Shown: positions 31,201 through 46,200 of the stretch, in pieces | How the letters are laid out: every line of letters begins with the position of its first letter | How positions within the stretch are numbered: position 1 is the stretch's first letter | Assembly: GCA_959347315.1 (NCBI GenBank) | Contig: OY365808.1 | Location: 4,764,188 to 4,828,187, forward strand | Direction of reading: 5' to 3' | Source: Bimastos eiseni | Lineage: Eukaryota > Annelida > Clitellata > Crassiclitellata > Lumbricidae | Length of the DNA stretch: 64,000 bases | The notes under the pieces: generated by a model | What the model was told of the DNA's origin: nothing | Seen by the model: only the letters and a program-made list of their open reading frames with translations | Databases searched by the model: none | Program-made: the position numbers and the translations under genes

Positions 31201-34200
31201 AGCAGCTGCTTAAACTTGATTACGCTTTACTTGCCAAGCGGTTCCCTCAGTTTAGTTCTCTACAAATGTCCGCAATCTGGGCGTCACTCTGGACAGTAAT
31301 CTATCCTTCTCTGCACATGTCTCTAATCTCTCTCGGTCCAGCTTCTATCATTTGCGGCGACTACACGCCATCCGACGATCAGTGTCTTCGACCATTTTTT
31401 CGACCATGGTTCACGCCTTCATCTGCTCCCGCATTGACTACTGTAACTCATTACTAATCGACCTACCAAAACTCCGCCTCACTCCGCTCCAGTCCGTACT
31501 CAATGCAGCTGGTCGTTTGATCGCCCGTCTTCCACGTTTCTCACATATTTCTACTTTCATGACTCAACTTCTTCACTGGCTTCCCTTGACTGATAGGATT
31601 CATTTCAAAGTTCTCTTTCTTACATTCAAAGCGTTCAAAACTCACTTTCATATAGGTTCATTAAATGAGCACTTAATTATGCCCAAAGAGGTACTAAATA
31701 GATGCACAAAGCTATAAAAACACACTAACTGCAAAACTATGTGTAATGTTATTTATGCAACTGGGTTGCCATGGACTATTCAAGAAAATGAGGAGTTTGG
31801 AATCACAAAAGAATTGTTCACCAAAGTAACACCACAAAATATTCTGGAGAAAATTATGTCAATTGAGCTGGTCATCAGTGGAACACCATAAGACAGTTGT
31901 TAAGTAAAGTCTGTCAAGATCTCAGATCTTAAGACTTAACAGATTTCCTTTTATTAAAACTAAATAACTATCCATATAGCCACGTGTGCAGTCCTTCTCT
32001 GAGGTACTGAATTGCTCCAAGACAAAATCTTATGCAGAAGGAATGCAGCAATAGAAGTATAAAAAATTAGCAAAAGGTTTAGCTGTGTAGCCTCACAAGA
32101 CACCTAGGAATATTTTGTTGAAAATTAATTTATGATTTATATAGCACTCCTCATATCAAATGGAAAAAGACGAGCAGGACTCACAGATTTCCGAGGAACC
32201 CTGGACCGTCGCTCAGCTCCGGCCAGTACCTGTCACACTTGACCTTTCCATCTTCCACTTCCTGTGTTAGCATAACGACAACATCGACATCTTGTTCCCA
32301 GATCATCCGCCAGAAATCGGCGATTGTTGCTGGAAGAGGACCCTGTGCCGCGATGTAGCGATGCTCCGTCTGCCCAACATCGAATGATATGTGACTGGCA
32401 TTTATGTAGTCATCGGAACCAGATAGTTTCACTCGAGTTTTATCATCTGAAGTACAGAAAATTAAATATAATTAACACCATCACCATTAACATAACTTAT
32501 TGCTTAAATTTTTAAAACATTTCCCTTCTGTGCCTAGTTTAATTTTCAAAATATTCTGGGACTATGGCTACCTTTGGTAGAATAATAATAATAACAACAA
32601 TAATATTAATGACATAACAATTAATATTAATAACAATAATTGTGATAATAATAACAAAAAACAATAATTACAATAATGATGATGATGATGATAATAATAA
32701 AAATAAATATCCACTCCAACACCTTGTTTTGTCGATTTAACAATCAAATGCAACTATTCTTCTTGGTATGTCTATGCTGGAACCTAGCCCCTTAACGACT
32801 TCGGTTTCCCATACACTTTAGTACATGCCCATCGTTAAATAATTGTCAGGCAGTTGCTGTTTCAGATACAATTCCTTATTTCAAAAATGTTTATAAATCC
32901 CAAGATCTCATAACAAATAGGTCTCTTTGGAACTTGATAATACATCTAATAAAAATAAAAATGAGAAATGGAAAATTTGAAAGGTGACACAATGGCATTG
33001 TTCGTGTAGCACGGTGGCTGATTGGTTAGAGCGGTTTGCCCGTAACACTCAGCGTGCGCCGAGTGAGCAGGTTCATCCTCGTCCGAAGTGTCAGTCACTG
33101 TGTAGGGACCTTGAGCAAGTTGAGCACAGTTGCTCTGCAGTAAACTGCAATTGTGCCATCAAGGGTGTGCACTTCTGAGCAAAAGATGTTGGAAGAAGGG
33201 CAATATCAAATTTTGGAATAAATTGTTAAGCATTTATCTTGTGATGTCATCTACATGGCTGCAGGGCACACTAACCATACATATCCAACCACATCTGTAT
33301 CATTATGTTAAACTTCAATCACATACTAGATCTCGTCTTGCATAGAAAAAACAAACTAATTAATTAACTATTAATTGTCGTTGACCACATTTTACTGTGA
33401 CAGACAATCGGACTCACATGGCAAGATATTTCGGTATCTGTTCTTGTGTTTGTTGTCTGGGTTTAGTCCGTCCAAACAGTAATCCGTCAGCTTTACCTGC
33501 TTTAGGCTCTGCAAAGACAGTGACTGAACTTAATGAAAACAAAATTCACTCTATGATCAGTTTATGACACAGATTCAATTTAAAAAATGGAGGAGAGTAT
33601 TTCCTTGGTTGACAGTCCAGCAGGCTGAATGCTAGACCATCACTCACTCACTGGGGAGAAAATTGTAACTACCATGGTAATTGCAATTTAATGTACACCC
33701 CATAAAATGACACAATAAACAGAGGTGCTCTCTCGTCACTAGCCTAGGCAATGCTTAAACGTCGATACTGAATTGTAAAGCTTTGGCAATTAAGCGACTG
33801 ACGTCACAATTGACCTACTTTGTACTCAACAGGTGGTTCTCCACGCATCAGACGATCCTCAAGATCTTGGATCATCAGCTCTAAGTTGGCACCGGTATAA
33901 AGCTGGTTCCCTGTTGCCAGTGATATGAATGGAAGTTCGTCCAACCAATCAGGACTCAGATGCTCTGGGATGTCTTTCAAGATGGCTACTCCTACACAAC
34001 ACATTCCAACCATCATTTGAAATTGTTCTTTCAAAGACTATTAGTCGCTAACAAGATTACTTAATACTATATGATGGACTATGGTGATGGACAAAAAAAA
34101 CATTGAGAAGTACAGTAAGATCCAAATTCCAGATTATTACTAAAATCCACACAGTAAATTCAACATAATATATGTCCAACCACATAACTCGATATTTATA

Positions 34201-37200
34201 TTAATCTGTTTAATTTCCATTCCTGCCTGAAAACCTTGATTAGCCAGACAATAAAGAACTAGGTAGGATAGCAGATTAACCCTGAGCTTGGATAAAACCA
34301 ACGTTATAATGTTCAGAACACAGAAATTCTCCACACCCTTCACACGCTTCTTCAAACAAAATTTGGGAATTTATACAGACCAGCACTTATTGTGGATTTA
34401 AAACATAATTCATCTGCAATATTACTACCAAGTCTCAGAATATATTACTCTCCAGAACATCTAAGGTGCTTCCAGTCAAGGTTTGGTCAACTCTATAATT
34501 AATTATTATACTCTATTTACCCATATTTAACTTATGGTAATATAATTTGACACCATTTTTTTTCTAAATCCAGAAAAAGCAATTAGATCTGTAGCAAAGA
34601 ATTTTCTACAGTGCACACACTGGACTCAAATTCCAAGCTAGGAAAATACTAATAATAGAACAAATTCGGAAACAACAAATTGGAATCTTTATATATCCGT
34701 ACTCCCATCCCACACATTTCTAAACCATTAGCAAATTGGTAAACCAGTCGTGGGCGCAGCTTTGCACTGTGACGTCGACCACCACTTTTGCTTAAATATT
34801 TGTTATGACATGACAATGAGACACGTTCAAATAGGAATAAACAACCTCAGCGGCGTTCTTAACTACGGCAATGTTGATGGATGGCTGCACATTAGCTAAC
34901 TTCCTTATTGTTGTGTTGCTTAAATTGGTGGTGGACAAAGAAAGGATATGGGAGAGGAACAGAGGGAATTAGTCACCACCCCTCCAAGTGAATGCATATT
35001 GCAGCACTGAAGTGCCATTAAAATCAGAGAAACCCTATAACTAATGCTTGTAACATATGAATTATAGTGATTTATAGTGAATCGCTCAACACGCAAGAAA
35101 GACTGAAACCGATATGGTTCTAGACATGCAAGAGCGTCAACATACAATTCAACTCCAATTACTGTTCAACTCAACTTACTAATTAACTCAACATACTAAA
35201 TTCAACTCAACTTACTAGTCAACTCAACTTACTAATTCAACTCAACTTACTAGTCAACTCAACTTACTATTCAACTCAACAAACTCCGAGTCGAGTCCAG
35301 TAATTCCTGCATCCGCTCTCTGCTCATCATCATCCTGTGGAAGATACTCCGACAGTGTCTCATAATCGCTGAGCGCAGACTCATCCACTCGCACGGATTC
35401 TGCATGATCATTCACCAAATGTTCATACTCTTCATCGTCGTCTCCTGAATTGCTTGCATCCTCGAACTCAGACTTCGGTGCGTCCGAGTTGTAAGGCGCT
35501 CGTCCAGACACGTGACCAATGGATGTGCCCATGACGCTCGAATCCAGGTCACCATAGTATTCCGAAGTTGTCCTTGGAGATGTTGGCAACTGGAAACTGG
35601 ATGTTGCGCTAACTGGATGAGATGATGGATGACTGTTCAAGCAGAAATTGTACAGACAATCATTCAGATATAAGTTGTACACTGCACACAAAGTCGATCA
35701 ATATGTCATTGTTTTCAAAGCATATATGGTGAGTCACTTAAAAACTTTTGTATTCCCAATAAATGACAGATCTGTTGGATAGTATTATTTAGAACATATG
35801 TGATGCTGCTAAAAGGCGCTACATAAATAATCAAATACAATCTGATGCATACATACCTCAGCATCTTCATCAACGTCGTCATCGTCATCATTATGATCAT
35901 CATCCTCATCACCACTACACCATCATCATCGTTATCATCGCCATTATCACCACCATCATCGTCATCATCATCATCACAGCTACCGCCACAGCCAAAGATT
36001 CATACAACACAAGCAGCCCATATGAATGTCATCCAAATTCCAATTAAATGCTCCCAACCAATGCATTGTAATACTCCTCCACAGAACCTCATGAAATCCC
36101 TCAATCCTTGGTCTCTTTAAGGTACAAATGAAATGCTACCTACTGCCTTGACAGATTCAATTCTATTAATGGTTTCTTGCATTTTGTCTTGTTTTGCACT
36201 GTCAGGATTCTATGCTTATGATTTCAAATAATTATCTTAATGATCATGAAATTGTGTTCAACTAGCCGTCTGGACACTGTTTAGGTTAGAAGGAAATTCA
36301 TGCTGCAGCAGGAATTTTCACCCTTTTGATGATGACGGTAATTTATGCTGATAATGATGATAATGACGCTATTACTAAAGACTAAAACTTGTACTGATTT
36401 TATAGCTGTGCTGAATAGTACCCACCTGACTGTATGCCTTCGAATTGATGTTTGTCGCCTTGGAAACATTCGCTCACGTAATTCTGCTCGATTCACAAGC
36501 ATTCCCTCTTCGTCATAGTTCAATGGTATCCTAGCTACGTCAGTTTCACCTGGTTGGTTCAATCTGCTGTGCGTCTCACCTGGGATGTTCTGATAGCGAG
36601 TAAGATTATTAGAGTCAGCGTGGCTTTCGGGAGGCTCCAGGTCCATGTCACCGTTATAAGCAGAAACCTCTGAGTTGATTCCACTTTCAGAAACAGATAC
36701 CCGCCGTCCTCTCAGCATCTTCTTACCATTTCCTCCACCTTTTGATTTCAGCTCAATGCCTGAAAATTAAGCCAGAAATGACCAATGTCTTTATTTCATA
36801 GAAATGGCATAAAGCAGTGAAAAACACTCATAACAGCTTTAAGAAAACAGCAGAGACCAAAAAAACCACAGCTCACGAAAGCAGAAATAAACAGAAAACA
36901 CAACTTAAGAAAACAGTAAAAGCTGAAAGCACCCAATACAACTTAAGAAAACAGCACCACAGCAAAGCAGTCCATAAAGATTTCAGGTATTGTTTGTTCA
37001 GATTTTTTAATTACTAAGCATCTGCCTGATAACCCTTGTTTCTTCTTAAAATTGTGTATTTCCTATGTGCTGCTACAATTTTCAGGTGCATGGGAAACAT
37101 TAGTGTTAAGTACCTGAATATATCATATGTACAGGCCTACTCACGTATTGTATAATCATAAATTTATTTTTGCATATGCTGTTCCAATTTTACACATTCA

Positions 37201-40200
37201 ATTCTATCATATATATCAGAGTGTATACCTGTTTATCCCAATCAAAACAATACATTACTTATTGCTTGTCTACATTGTATTTAAATTACACCTATAAATC
37301 TTAACCATATGGCCTTTGTAAATACAAGCCTATAGTTCTAACTCGTACATTACCTTAAACATTTGAGCAGACACTGTATTCATTTTAAATAACACAATAA
37401 TATCTCTAATACGATATCATACCAGACTATTCACCAATAATCTTCAGCTCTTAACAAGAGCAATCAATAACTGTTTCATTTACAATAAAACATGGCCAGA
37501 TTTTCTGCTATTATTAAAAAACAAAAACATTTTTCTTGCAGAATTAATTTAAACCAAAATAAAACCACTGACCTCATTCAATGCCAATGATAGCAACTAG
37601 TAGGGTCAATCATTTAATAAATAAAAAAATAATTTATTAATCACTTAATAATTAATTAATTATTTATTAATTATTATTAATAATCCTAAACGATAAACAG
37701 ATAAAATGACAACAAAAGAAAATATAATTTCAAATTGTCACGACAAACCTTAGCTCATTTACCAGACAACTTAACACATTCAAAAGCTTCCGGAAGATAC
37801 CATCAAACCCCACATATAAGTAACGAGAAAGCCAAATGCATACAATGGCATTGAAACAAACAATCGTCCCACACACGAACTAAGTCAGACTGCTATGTCA
37901 AATCAAACATCCCCGTACCGAAAGCACACAATACAGCCCGCAATATGGGACGATTCGGGCTAGGCAAGCCGCACTTTTGCGAGATCAGGTTCTACTATGG
38001 TTTCAAATTCTTTGTTAAAGCTGCATAAACAGAAACACAACAAGCGAACATTGATATATATATCTCTTACAAATGAGGAAGTTGTATATTATGACTCATT
38101 TAGACATGTGGGTAGGACATGTGATGCGCACAGCTAATGACAAGACTTAGCTAAAACAAGACAAGTGCATCCTGTCAGGAATTGTCAGGCTACAGAAAAT
38201 AATATATATATATATATTAATATATATATATATATATACATATATAGATATAATAAAATATTTATATATAGTATATATTATATAACATATATACACTCTT
38301 GGCTTTGTGTATATATTCATTATTTATCAAAATATGGGCATATCAAGTATATTCTGGTTACACAGGGGAACTTCAAGGGGTCATAGACCCTGCTAACCAC
38401 AGGCCCCTATATAGAATTTATAAGCTGGTAGTGGGTACCAATATCAATAACATTCACGTATCAGGTAAGTACAAATAGATAGAAGTTAATTTTAACTAGT
38501 GCTTTAACTAAGGGCTCATTGCATCCACTGAATAGACAGAAATACAAACATTCAATGCTTAGAGGTGTCATCAAGCAAATAGAGGCGAAGTTTATGTTTA
38601 AATAATCTAATATTTGGCTGGTGTTGAATATATGTTGGGAGAATATTCCATAAATGGGATCCAGTACAGTGAATGGAAAACAGTCGAGGATTTGTGTGTC
38701 CATAAGGAAGGTCATAGGATGGCGAGTTTCTTGTTTGACATTAAATAAGTTTAATAATACATTATTGACACATTGTAAAAAAATTAATATGTGGTCATGA
38801 TTGAAATGCTTCCTTAAGTCAGCAGTTCTCAACCTTTTGTAGTGCAGAGACCCCTTGATAATATCCCAAATGTTGTGGTGACCAAACCAAAAAAAATATA
38901 TTGGGTTACTCCCATTCACCTTTGCTACAAATATGATGCATTTCACTTCTTACCATTTGATAATCTAAAGGCATCATACATAATAGCATCACAATCAATA
39001 ATTAATAAACAACACAATTTGTAATTTTAACTGGTAACAATTTTGCAAATGATTCATAATACAAAATAAGTCTAAATAACTTTTCAGTTGCTGTAGCATA
39101 GTAGTTAGTGCAGTAATTATAATTACATAAATATTAAGAAACTCCACTGACAAAAATTTTATAAGATATTTAAAATATTTACAATATTTATAAAATTTTC
39201 TTACATTTCTTAAGGTGCCAGCCAACCCCCTGGAAAATCATACGGATGTCCTGACCCACAGGTTAAGTAAAAGGCAATATATTCATGATCAACTGTAAAA
39301 ATTCTTGTATACAAAAATATTTTTTTCACTTTTAACATATTAACAAAACTACACTCCCAAACCACCAGAAGCATTCGATAGTTTAGACTACAGAGGAACT
39401 GCAGATCTTTACGGTTACACATAAGGTTATCACACTATCAGGACTGACCAACTTCTGAATTATTGTGGAAATCCAGAAGCTATGTTAAGGCAGCTATGTT
39501 CTAGGAAAACAAATGACGTGACAATGAAAGAATTGTGCCATCACCCAATCATATCTGGCAATTGTTAATTGTGATTCACATCTTTCCTTTGTCTAGCATC
39601 AATGAATATGACTGCAGTATGGTATAGCATAGTGCACTGCAGTATACCATAGCACAGTTTCCAGGTCCGTTCACAGGAACTTTGAATGGCGGGGCACCTA
39701 TTCAAGAGGTAAAACCTCACCCCATAAATTCACGATATAAAAACTAGCAGGGTCGAGGTCAGATGGTACTATATAAAAAGTGTAAATCTACAATTATTGT
39801 GGAGGTGAGTTACCGCATAGCGTAAAGTAAAGGTGCATTGCAGCATAACAAAGTGTAAATATGCAATTGTCATGGAGGCGAATAATAGCAAAGCGGTCCA
39901 GTGGCGTAAAGTAAATGTGCATTGCAGTGTTACAAAGACGACTGGTGGTGTGTAATGTAGGCAAATCAAACAGGGCCGCCACCATTCCAAAACAATCGAT
40001 TATGAAACCTGTGTCCATGGATTCCACTTCTAATTCGGACCTTGGCAGAGATGACCACGAAGAGGTGATAGAAGGAGTGACGGAGGGTGGATCACACCGC
40101 TCCAGCTGGAGGGAGCTCGTTGGGGGCGAACTGCGCAGGATCTCAACTGCCTGACGATGGGAGGCGCCAACCAGACCAATGCCATTCACTCGGAGAATAC

Positions 40201-43200
40201 GATCACCTGGAAAAGGAAAACACAGCCAAACCCAATCAAAATAAAATACAATAAAATCATATCCAAAATTGTATTATAATACAATATAATTTAATCTGTC
40301 TGTCTGTCTATCTGTCTGTCTGTCTATCTGTCCGTCTCTCACTCTCTCTATCTATCTCTGTCTATGAATTTAATATAGTGCCCCTTCAAGATGACTACTA
40401 CTCAGAGGCACTCCCGATCTAGGCCTGGGCAAGAAGAACAGTATTGAGGAGTTGATGAAATGCATCAGAGGATATCCTAGGAAGGGATTATTGTGAACCA
40501 GTAATCCAGTCTTTTACAATCCATCGCCAAAGTTGGGCTGGGAGCGTCCCTGAGCGGGCACTCTTGGATAGGTGTTATATAGGCTAACTAAATGAAAAAA
40601 AGAACATTAACATTCTTTTGGAATGACTTTGAGGTATCGAGGAAGGCGCCATGCATCCATGCAAATATCCAGCATAAAACCATGTGTACTAACCGACTTG
40701 GATTCTTCCATCACGATCAGCAGCTCCTCCTGGAGTCATCGACTTCACATAGACTCCGCCCATCTTCATGTTCGTGTTGGTTCCACCCTAAACAGAAGAT
40801 AACCAAAACGAGGACAACATTAGGAACCGAACAACACAGTTCTAATGGTGAAAACGATGAAATTATACTCGCTCCAGCCTCCTGTTGCACCTCTTACTTT
40901 CTCCAGTCCAATATACCAACTGCAAAGAATCTATACATTACAAACTCCTATAAGAATGACTTAGACAAGAATCCAGATGAAACTCACAGCGATGTTAATC
41001 CCAAAGCTGTTCTCTTTTTTCCGAAGAATCACTTCGTATCGATCCCCTGGTCGTAAATTCCTATCAAGTATGTCGTCGTCGGAAGTCTCTGGAGGATGGT
41101 CATCTGGCCCAGCAGCGTCCAATGCACTCTCGGACGTTTGAGCGTTGACTCTACGTAACTCTTGAGAATCAGTTGCTTTAAAAAGATATGAAAACAACGG
41201 CAAAGTCAAAGAGATGTCTTTGCACGTTAAATAAGAAATATTTAGCTGAACAGTAATATCAATGAAATTCACAAAATAACTATCACATAAATATCTATAA
41301 AAAAAAATAGAAAAACAATGTTCAATCTACCAGATAAATTTATATCTAAACCATTTGATTACTAAATTTATTTCTACAGCAACTATATGTTTGCCCACAA
41401 AAACAAATAGTCAATTAAGTAATAACCAATGGTTTCAAGAGAAAATTAACGATGAGGTTAACGGTCATGCTTTATGCTTCTACTATATTACCTCCAGGAG
41501 GTTGATTTTCCAGTTTGGAATGTGGATGTTGGAGCAGCTCATGTGGAAGGACATCCTCCAGATCCAACTCCGAACTGGCATTGCTCTGTCGATCGAGAAG
41601 GATCTCTTCATCATCGATCATAGGATCCTGGAACTCACGAGAACTGCGAACTCCAGAAGAGTCATTTGGCAACGAATACCTCTGCGGATGGTTTGCATTT
41701 GGGGCAGCAGTGTTGGAACTGCTTGGGAAAGAAACAGGCCTTTCCCGCTGACTCCCTGTTCGTTTCCTTCCAGGCACAGACTGTCAAGGAAACATCCATT
41801 ACTCAATTTAAAAAACTTGGTTACTTATGACTACTAAAGTTTCAACATTTTGTCAATTTTTTTCTCAGGTTGACTAACCTTAACCCTAACACTTGGTGCA
41901 CTAAGTTAAAATAACTGCTAATCTAATTTAATACCTTCCTGGTGTTTGGAGCACAATGCACAATTGCCGATTTGCACATGGTATCAGTATTAGCAAAACA
42001 AAACTCAGAAACCAATCCTCTGGATAGCAAAACATTCAAGAACCTGCAACCAGATAGTGTAGTAGTTAAATGTGTAGCATTGTTAACCAAGAGATAATAT
42101 TAAGGGATTCAAATCACTGCTTGAAGCGAAAGATATTTCAATATTTCTGTTTTACTAGTGCACCTGTTGAAATTGACCCTCAGTTCATCCATATTCCTTA
42201 GACAGTGGCACTTAATATCCCCACGGGCAATATAATGATTTAAGCTGAAAATTCTAAATGGCAAACAACATACCTGGCCGTCTTCTGAATCCATGCCAGC
42301 GTGCGACAGATCATTGTTGTTATTGTTTTCATTTTGTCTGCTAATGTTCTTCTGATTTGTCTCATTGTCAGTTGCCTCGTCAATATTCAGAGACCCGCTG
42401 CTTCCAACGGCTGAGGAAGCACCATCAATCATGAGATATTCTGACAATACAAATCATTCCACTGATTCAAAGTCTTTACCAAACTAGCCAAGCTGATATT
42501 TGAAATTATTATTATATCTTCATTTATTTATCAGGCTGACAATCCGCAGCAAATAACGTTCATGTACAAAGAACAGAAGAAAAATGAAAAAAAGAAAAAT
42601 ACATCGTCTCAAAGTGCAAGCGCACACCGGCCGTGGAGTCAGTGCGCACAAAAATTTGGTGTGCGTAAAAAAGTTAAAAAAAATTACCAGTCATGATTTC
42701 AATGTAAATCGAGTCTCCTAGCTGGTTGTAGCCTACCTTACTTTAGAACTTTGGATCCTTGACTGTTATGTCTTCTTATTTATCTTAAAACAAGGGACTT
42801 TTCTTAGGTAATTGCCACAACTAATCACCAGAGCCTTTTAGATACGATCTTAATTTAACTACCATCACATTCAGCACAGACCTGCTAAACAATAAGTGTG
42901 AACCATTTATAAAATGTTGCAAATGATATTTTAAACTCATGCATGGTGCCCCTTACCTTGGGCCTTTTTTACAACAACACTACATAGATCATAATTATTA
43001 TTATTGTTGTTATTATTATTACTACTATTAACATTATTATTATTAGTAGAAGATTACCCTGGTCTTACCATCTTCAAGCAATGATGAAGGGATGGACTGT
43101 GACCTGGCAGATCGTGACAGCCGTGACAGTAACCGGAAACGATGATGCTCCGTGCTTAGCCAGACAAGATACTGACCTCTAAAAGAAACAGATTCAAATC

Positions 43201-46200
43201 ATCATCATCATAAACTCAGAAACTGTTTAACTCTTTAAAGACCAGCGTTATTGATCATGCCCTACGTCTTACTACGCGCAGGTCGCTAAAGGGTTAATCT
43301 CTATCCACAGATAAACCAACGGCAAAAAACAAATTCTTAAGAGTCCAGTGGGTTGTCTGAAGATAAAAGATCACTGGAGAAGAGAAATGCCTTACAAACG
43401 TATGGGAGCCATCGTGTAATGGAAAACACAATGTGGTGCATAGCAGTGGAACTGAGTTCGATACCCAGCAGGCCGCGGCGGCATTGGTTAAATTAGATGA
43501 ATGACGTAATGAGCGCCATGCATGGCTGCTGACATCATTCGTTCATACTATGTCTTTTATCATACAGCGTTGTAGTCAGTTTCAATAATAAATTAAAAAT
43601 TATAATTATATAAATTAGTACTTCTTGTAGGTGCTTGTGTAATAGTTGAATTTGACAAGAGCTTCTGAAAGGGTTGCGGTCGCTGTTTTTGTGGCGATGC
43701 TGAAGCGATGTTTGTTGAAAGAGATCTTGTAGATCGTGTGCCATGGATGCTGTCTTGTGAAAACGCGCCCGTTGCCCTGGTCCTCTGCCAGAATGACCCC
43801 GTGAAGGTTGATTCCCACCAACAACGTCTCGTGTTGGGTGTTTTTGCTCTGAAAAGACATGACAAACAAGTGCATACTGTTCATTGTTTTGCTAACTGAT
43901 GTAGTATAGATTCTTAGGGTCTTCGTTTTATATCATTCACATGGACATTCATGGTGCAGCACTGTGGCTTTTCGGTTGTGGGATCAGCCACTTGGAATAG
44001 GCTTAGGATCCTACATAGGAACTTTCTATCCTCATTCCATTCTATGCTTAAATCTGTCTTCTTTGGCTGAGGTTGGACTGGAAGTGCCTCTGAGTAGATC
44101 CTTGAGGAGGTGCCATATTAAGACCTGTTGATTGCTTTTATGTTAAGGTATGGAAAGTACCATTACAATAGGTTATGTGAAATAATGCAACACAACATAA
44201 AACAAGTACAATTCAACAATGAACTGCGATGTAAATCAAAGTTATATCATGTATGCAATGTGAGGCAACCAAAGGCAAGGTGATTTAACATAAGGTGATT
44301 TAACATAAGATTATGTAACATAAGGCAATTTAATACAAGGTAAGGTTAGAATAGGCTACGTGAAATTAAGTTAATTCAGGTTATCCTACATCGCAATAAT
44401 CTAGGCTCAACTAGACTTGACTGGAAAGAAAGTTTAAAGTCAAATGTGTAACTAACATAAGATAACATTTGGATATTGGTAGAAATTTGCTTTACAATCA
44501 GAAATCATAAAGTTATTTTTAAATACAGCCACATACCCGGAAAATCCTATAGAAATGCAATCCGTATTCTGGCAATTTTGCACATTTCTGTAAAAAAGAA
44601 GTTCCAGTCTTATTAAGTAACAAAGTAAGTAAACCAATTTTGCAGCAATCTATTTGACATAACACTGATAACAATTGTGTGCAGCTGATAATTAATTAAT
44701 TGAAAAAGTTTGCAGAAAGAAGCTAACCCAAGAAAACCAAACAAGAAGAGTTGCCACCTGGCGAGCTGATAGATTTAATCTTGGGTTAGTGCGGTCCTTG
44801 CACTGGGATCTTAACTGGTGTGGCATCCATTTAAATGGACCAGCTGTGGCTAAGGATCTCAACCAATCAAACTCTCACATTATTTAAGGATTCCGTGCAA
44901 TGACGGCATTAACCCAACATCGGTAACATCACAAAAGGCACAGCACTATACAATGAAATGCAAGTGCACTCAATCTTCTTCCTAAGCCTCGTCCTTGACT
45001 AAATAACAACGAAGATTTTCTTCGCTATAATTAATGAGACGCTGGAGCCAAAATAATGAACTGCTCGTGTCTTTTGCCTCAAACAGCGCTACTCGTGCTA
45101 TCAGAGAACAAAAGATGAATCTCACCTCCATCAGCAGCCACTCTGCCTTGGCATCCGGCATTCCATTGTACCTGGAATGCTGCTGCAGCAGAGCCTCCTT
45201 TGCCTCCGTCTTTCCAAGACGCCGGACAACGCCGGCAGAAAGGTAGAGGTCAACGTCTAGCTCCGCGCTTCTTTCGTACCAGTCGCCATACTCTGCCTGC
45301 ACTGCAAGGCTCCCAAGAGCAAGGGCCAACTCATCAGAAGAGTGAAGAGACTCATCAAGAAGATCGTGACGAAGCTGCAGATAGAAGAGATGACGCGTCT
45401 GTCTGTGTCTGCAAATATCAGACATTTAATTGATAATGAATATGATGAAACACTAGTAACATGTGAAAGATAAAACACTTGTAACATGTGAACTATAAAA
45501 CACTGAGAACGTGTGAATGATAAACACTGGTGACATGTGAACTATAAATCTCTGCCAACAGTCACAACAGAACAGAATTTTCACTTTTGATCAAACTGAA
45601 CCATGAACTGTTTTCCTTTCAAAGATCAACAAAACTGGATCTTTTCATTCTCAGCCAGGATCAGGAACGTTCCAGCAAATAGTCTTTTGTGCACTTGACC
45701 AACATTCAGAAAGCCTCTCATGGCATCTGCACTGGGTTGTACAAACATCCATTTCATTCAACCAGGTGTTAAGGCCAACGTACAATATTACCAAGTTGTT
45801 CTATATATACTAGACATTTTGTCAGACATTGGGAGTATTTCTTCTTCAGCAGGATAGTGTTCTTGAGCACAGAGCCCGGAGTACTGTAGAGTTACCTCAG
45901 ACTGAAGCACTTTATTTCATCCCACCTACTTTGTGGTCACCAAACAGCCATGATTTAAATCTGGTAGACGTTAAGATATGGAGTGTCATTCAAGAAGAGG
46001 TCACCAGATATCGAATAAAATGATATCAACAAAAAGACTGTGAAGACTTTTGCGAAGACTACAATCAACAAACCTCAGATGATCAAAGTCGCTGATGTAG
46101 AACTTGACCCGGAAGTACAACACAAGTGTCGCCGTCTGACGCTGACCCGGTTTACTTTTTTTCTTCCAATCAGCTGGGGCCACCTTGTGGATCTTAGTAT

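Larger units (their letters stand above)
36760..40008 (-). other. PTPN13 intron 22, 3.2 kb
   Basis: Holds a degenerate AACTTAAGAAAACAG repeat (36825-36985), AT-rich sequence with TTAATTAATTATTTA (37610-37690), a TA microsatellite (38200-38290) and a hAT-like candidate starting at 38820. I looked for further PDZ exons in phase 1/1 and saw none. Confidence 0.55.

Noticed and set aside
35268..36759. Degenerate second PDZ domain in exons 23-24
   Set aside because: No GLGF-type loop, VNG strand or groove helix; the sequence is acidic/polar linker.
40592..41056. 154-codon frame on +
   Set aside because: It is antisense to PDZ exons 20-21, whose - frame matches PDZ motifs and has proper splice sites.
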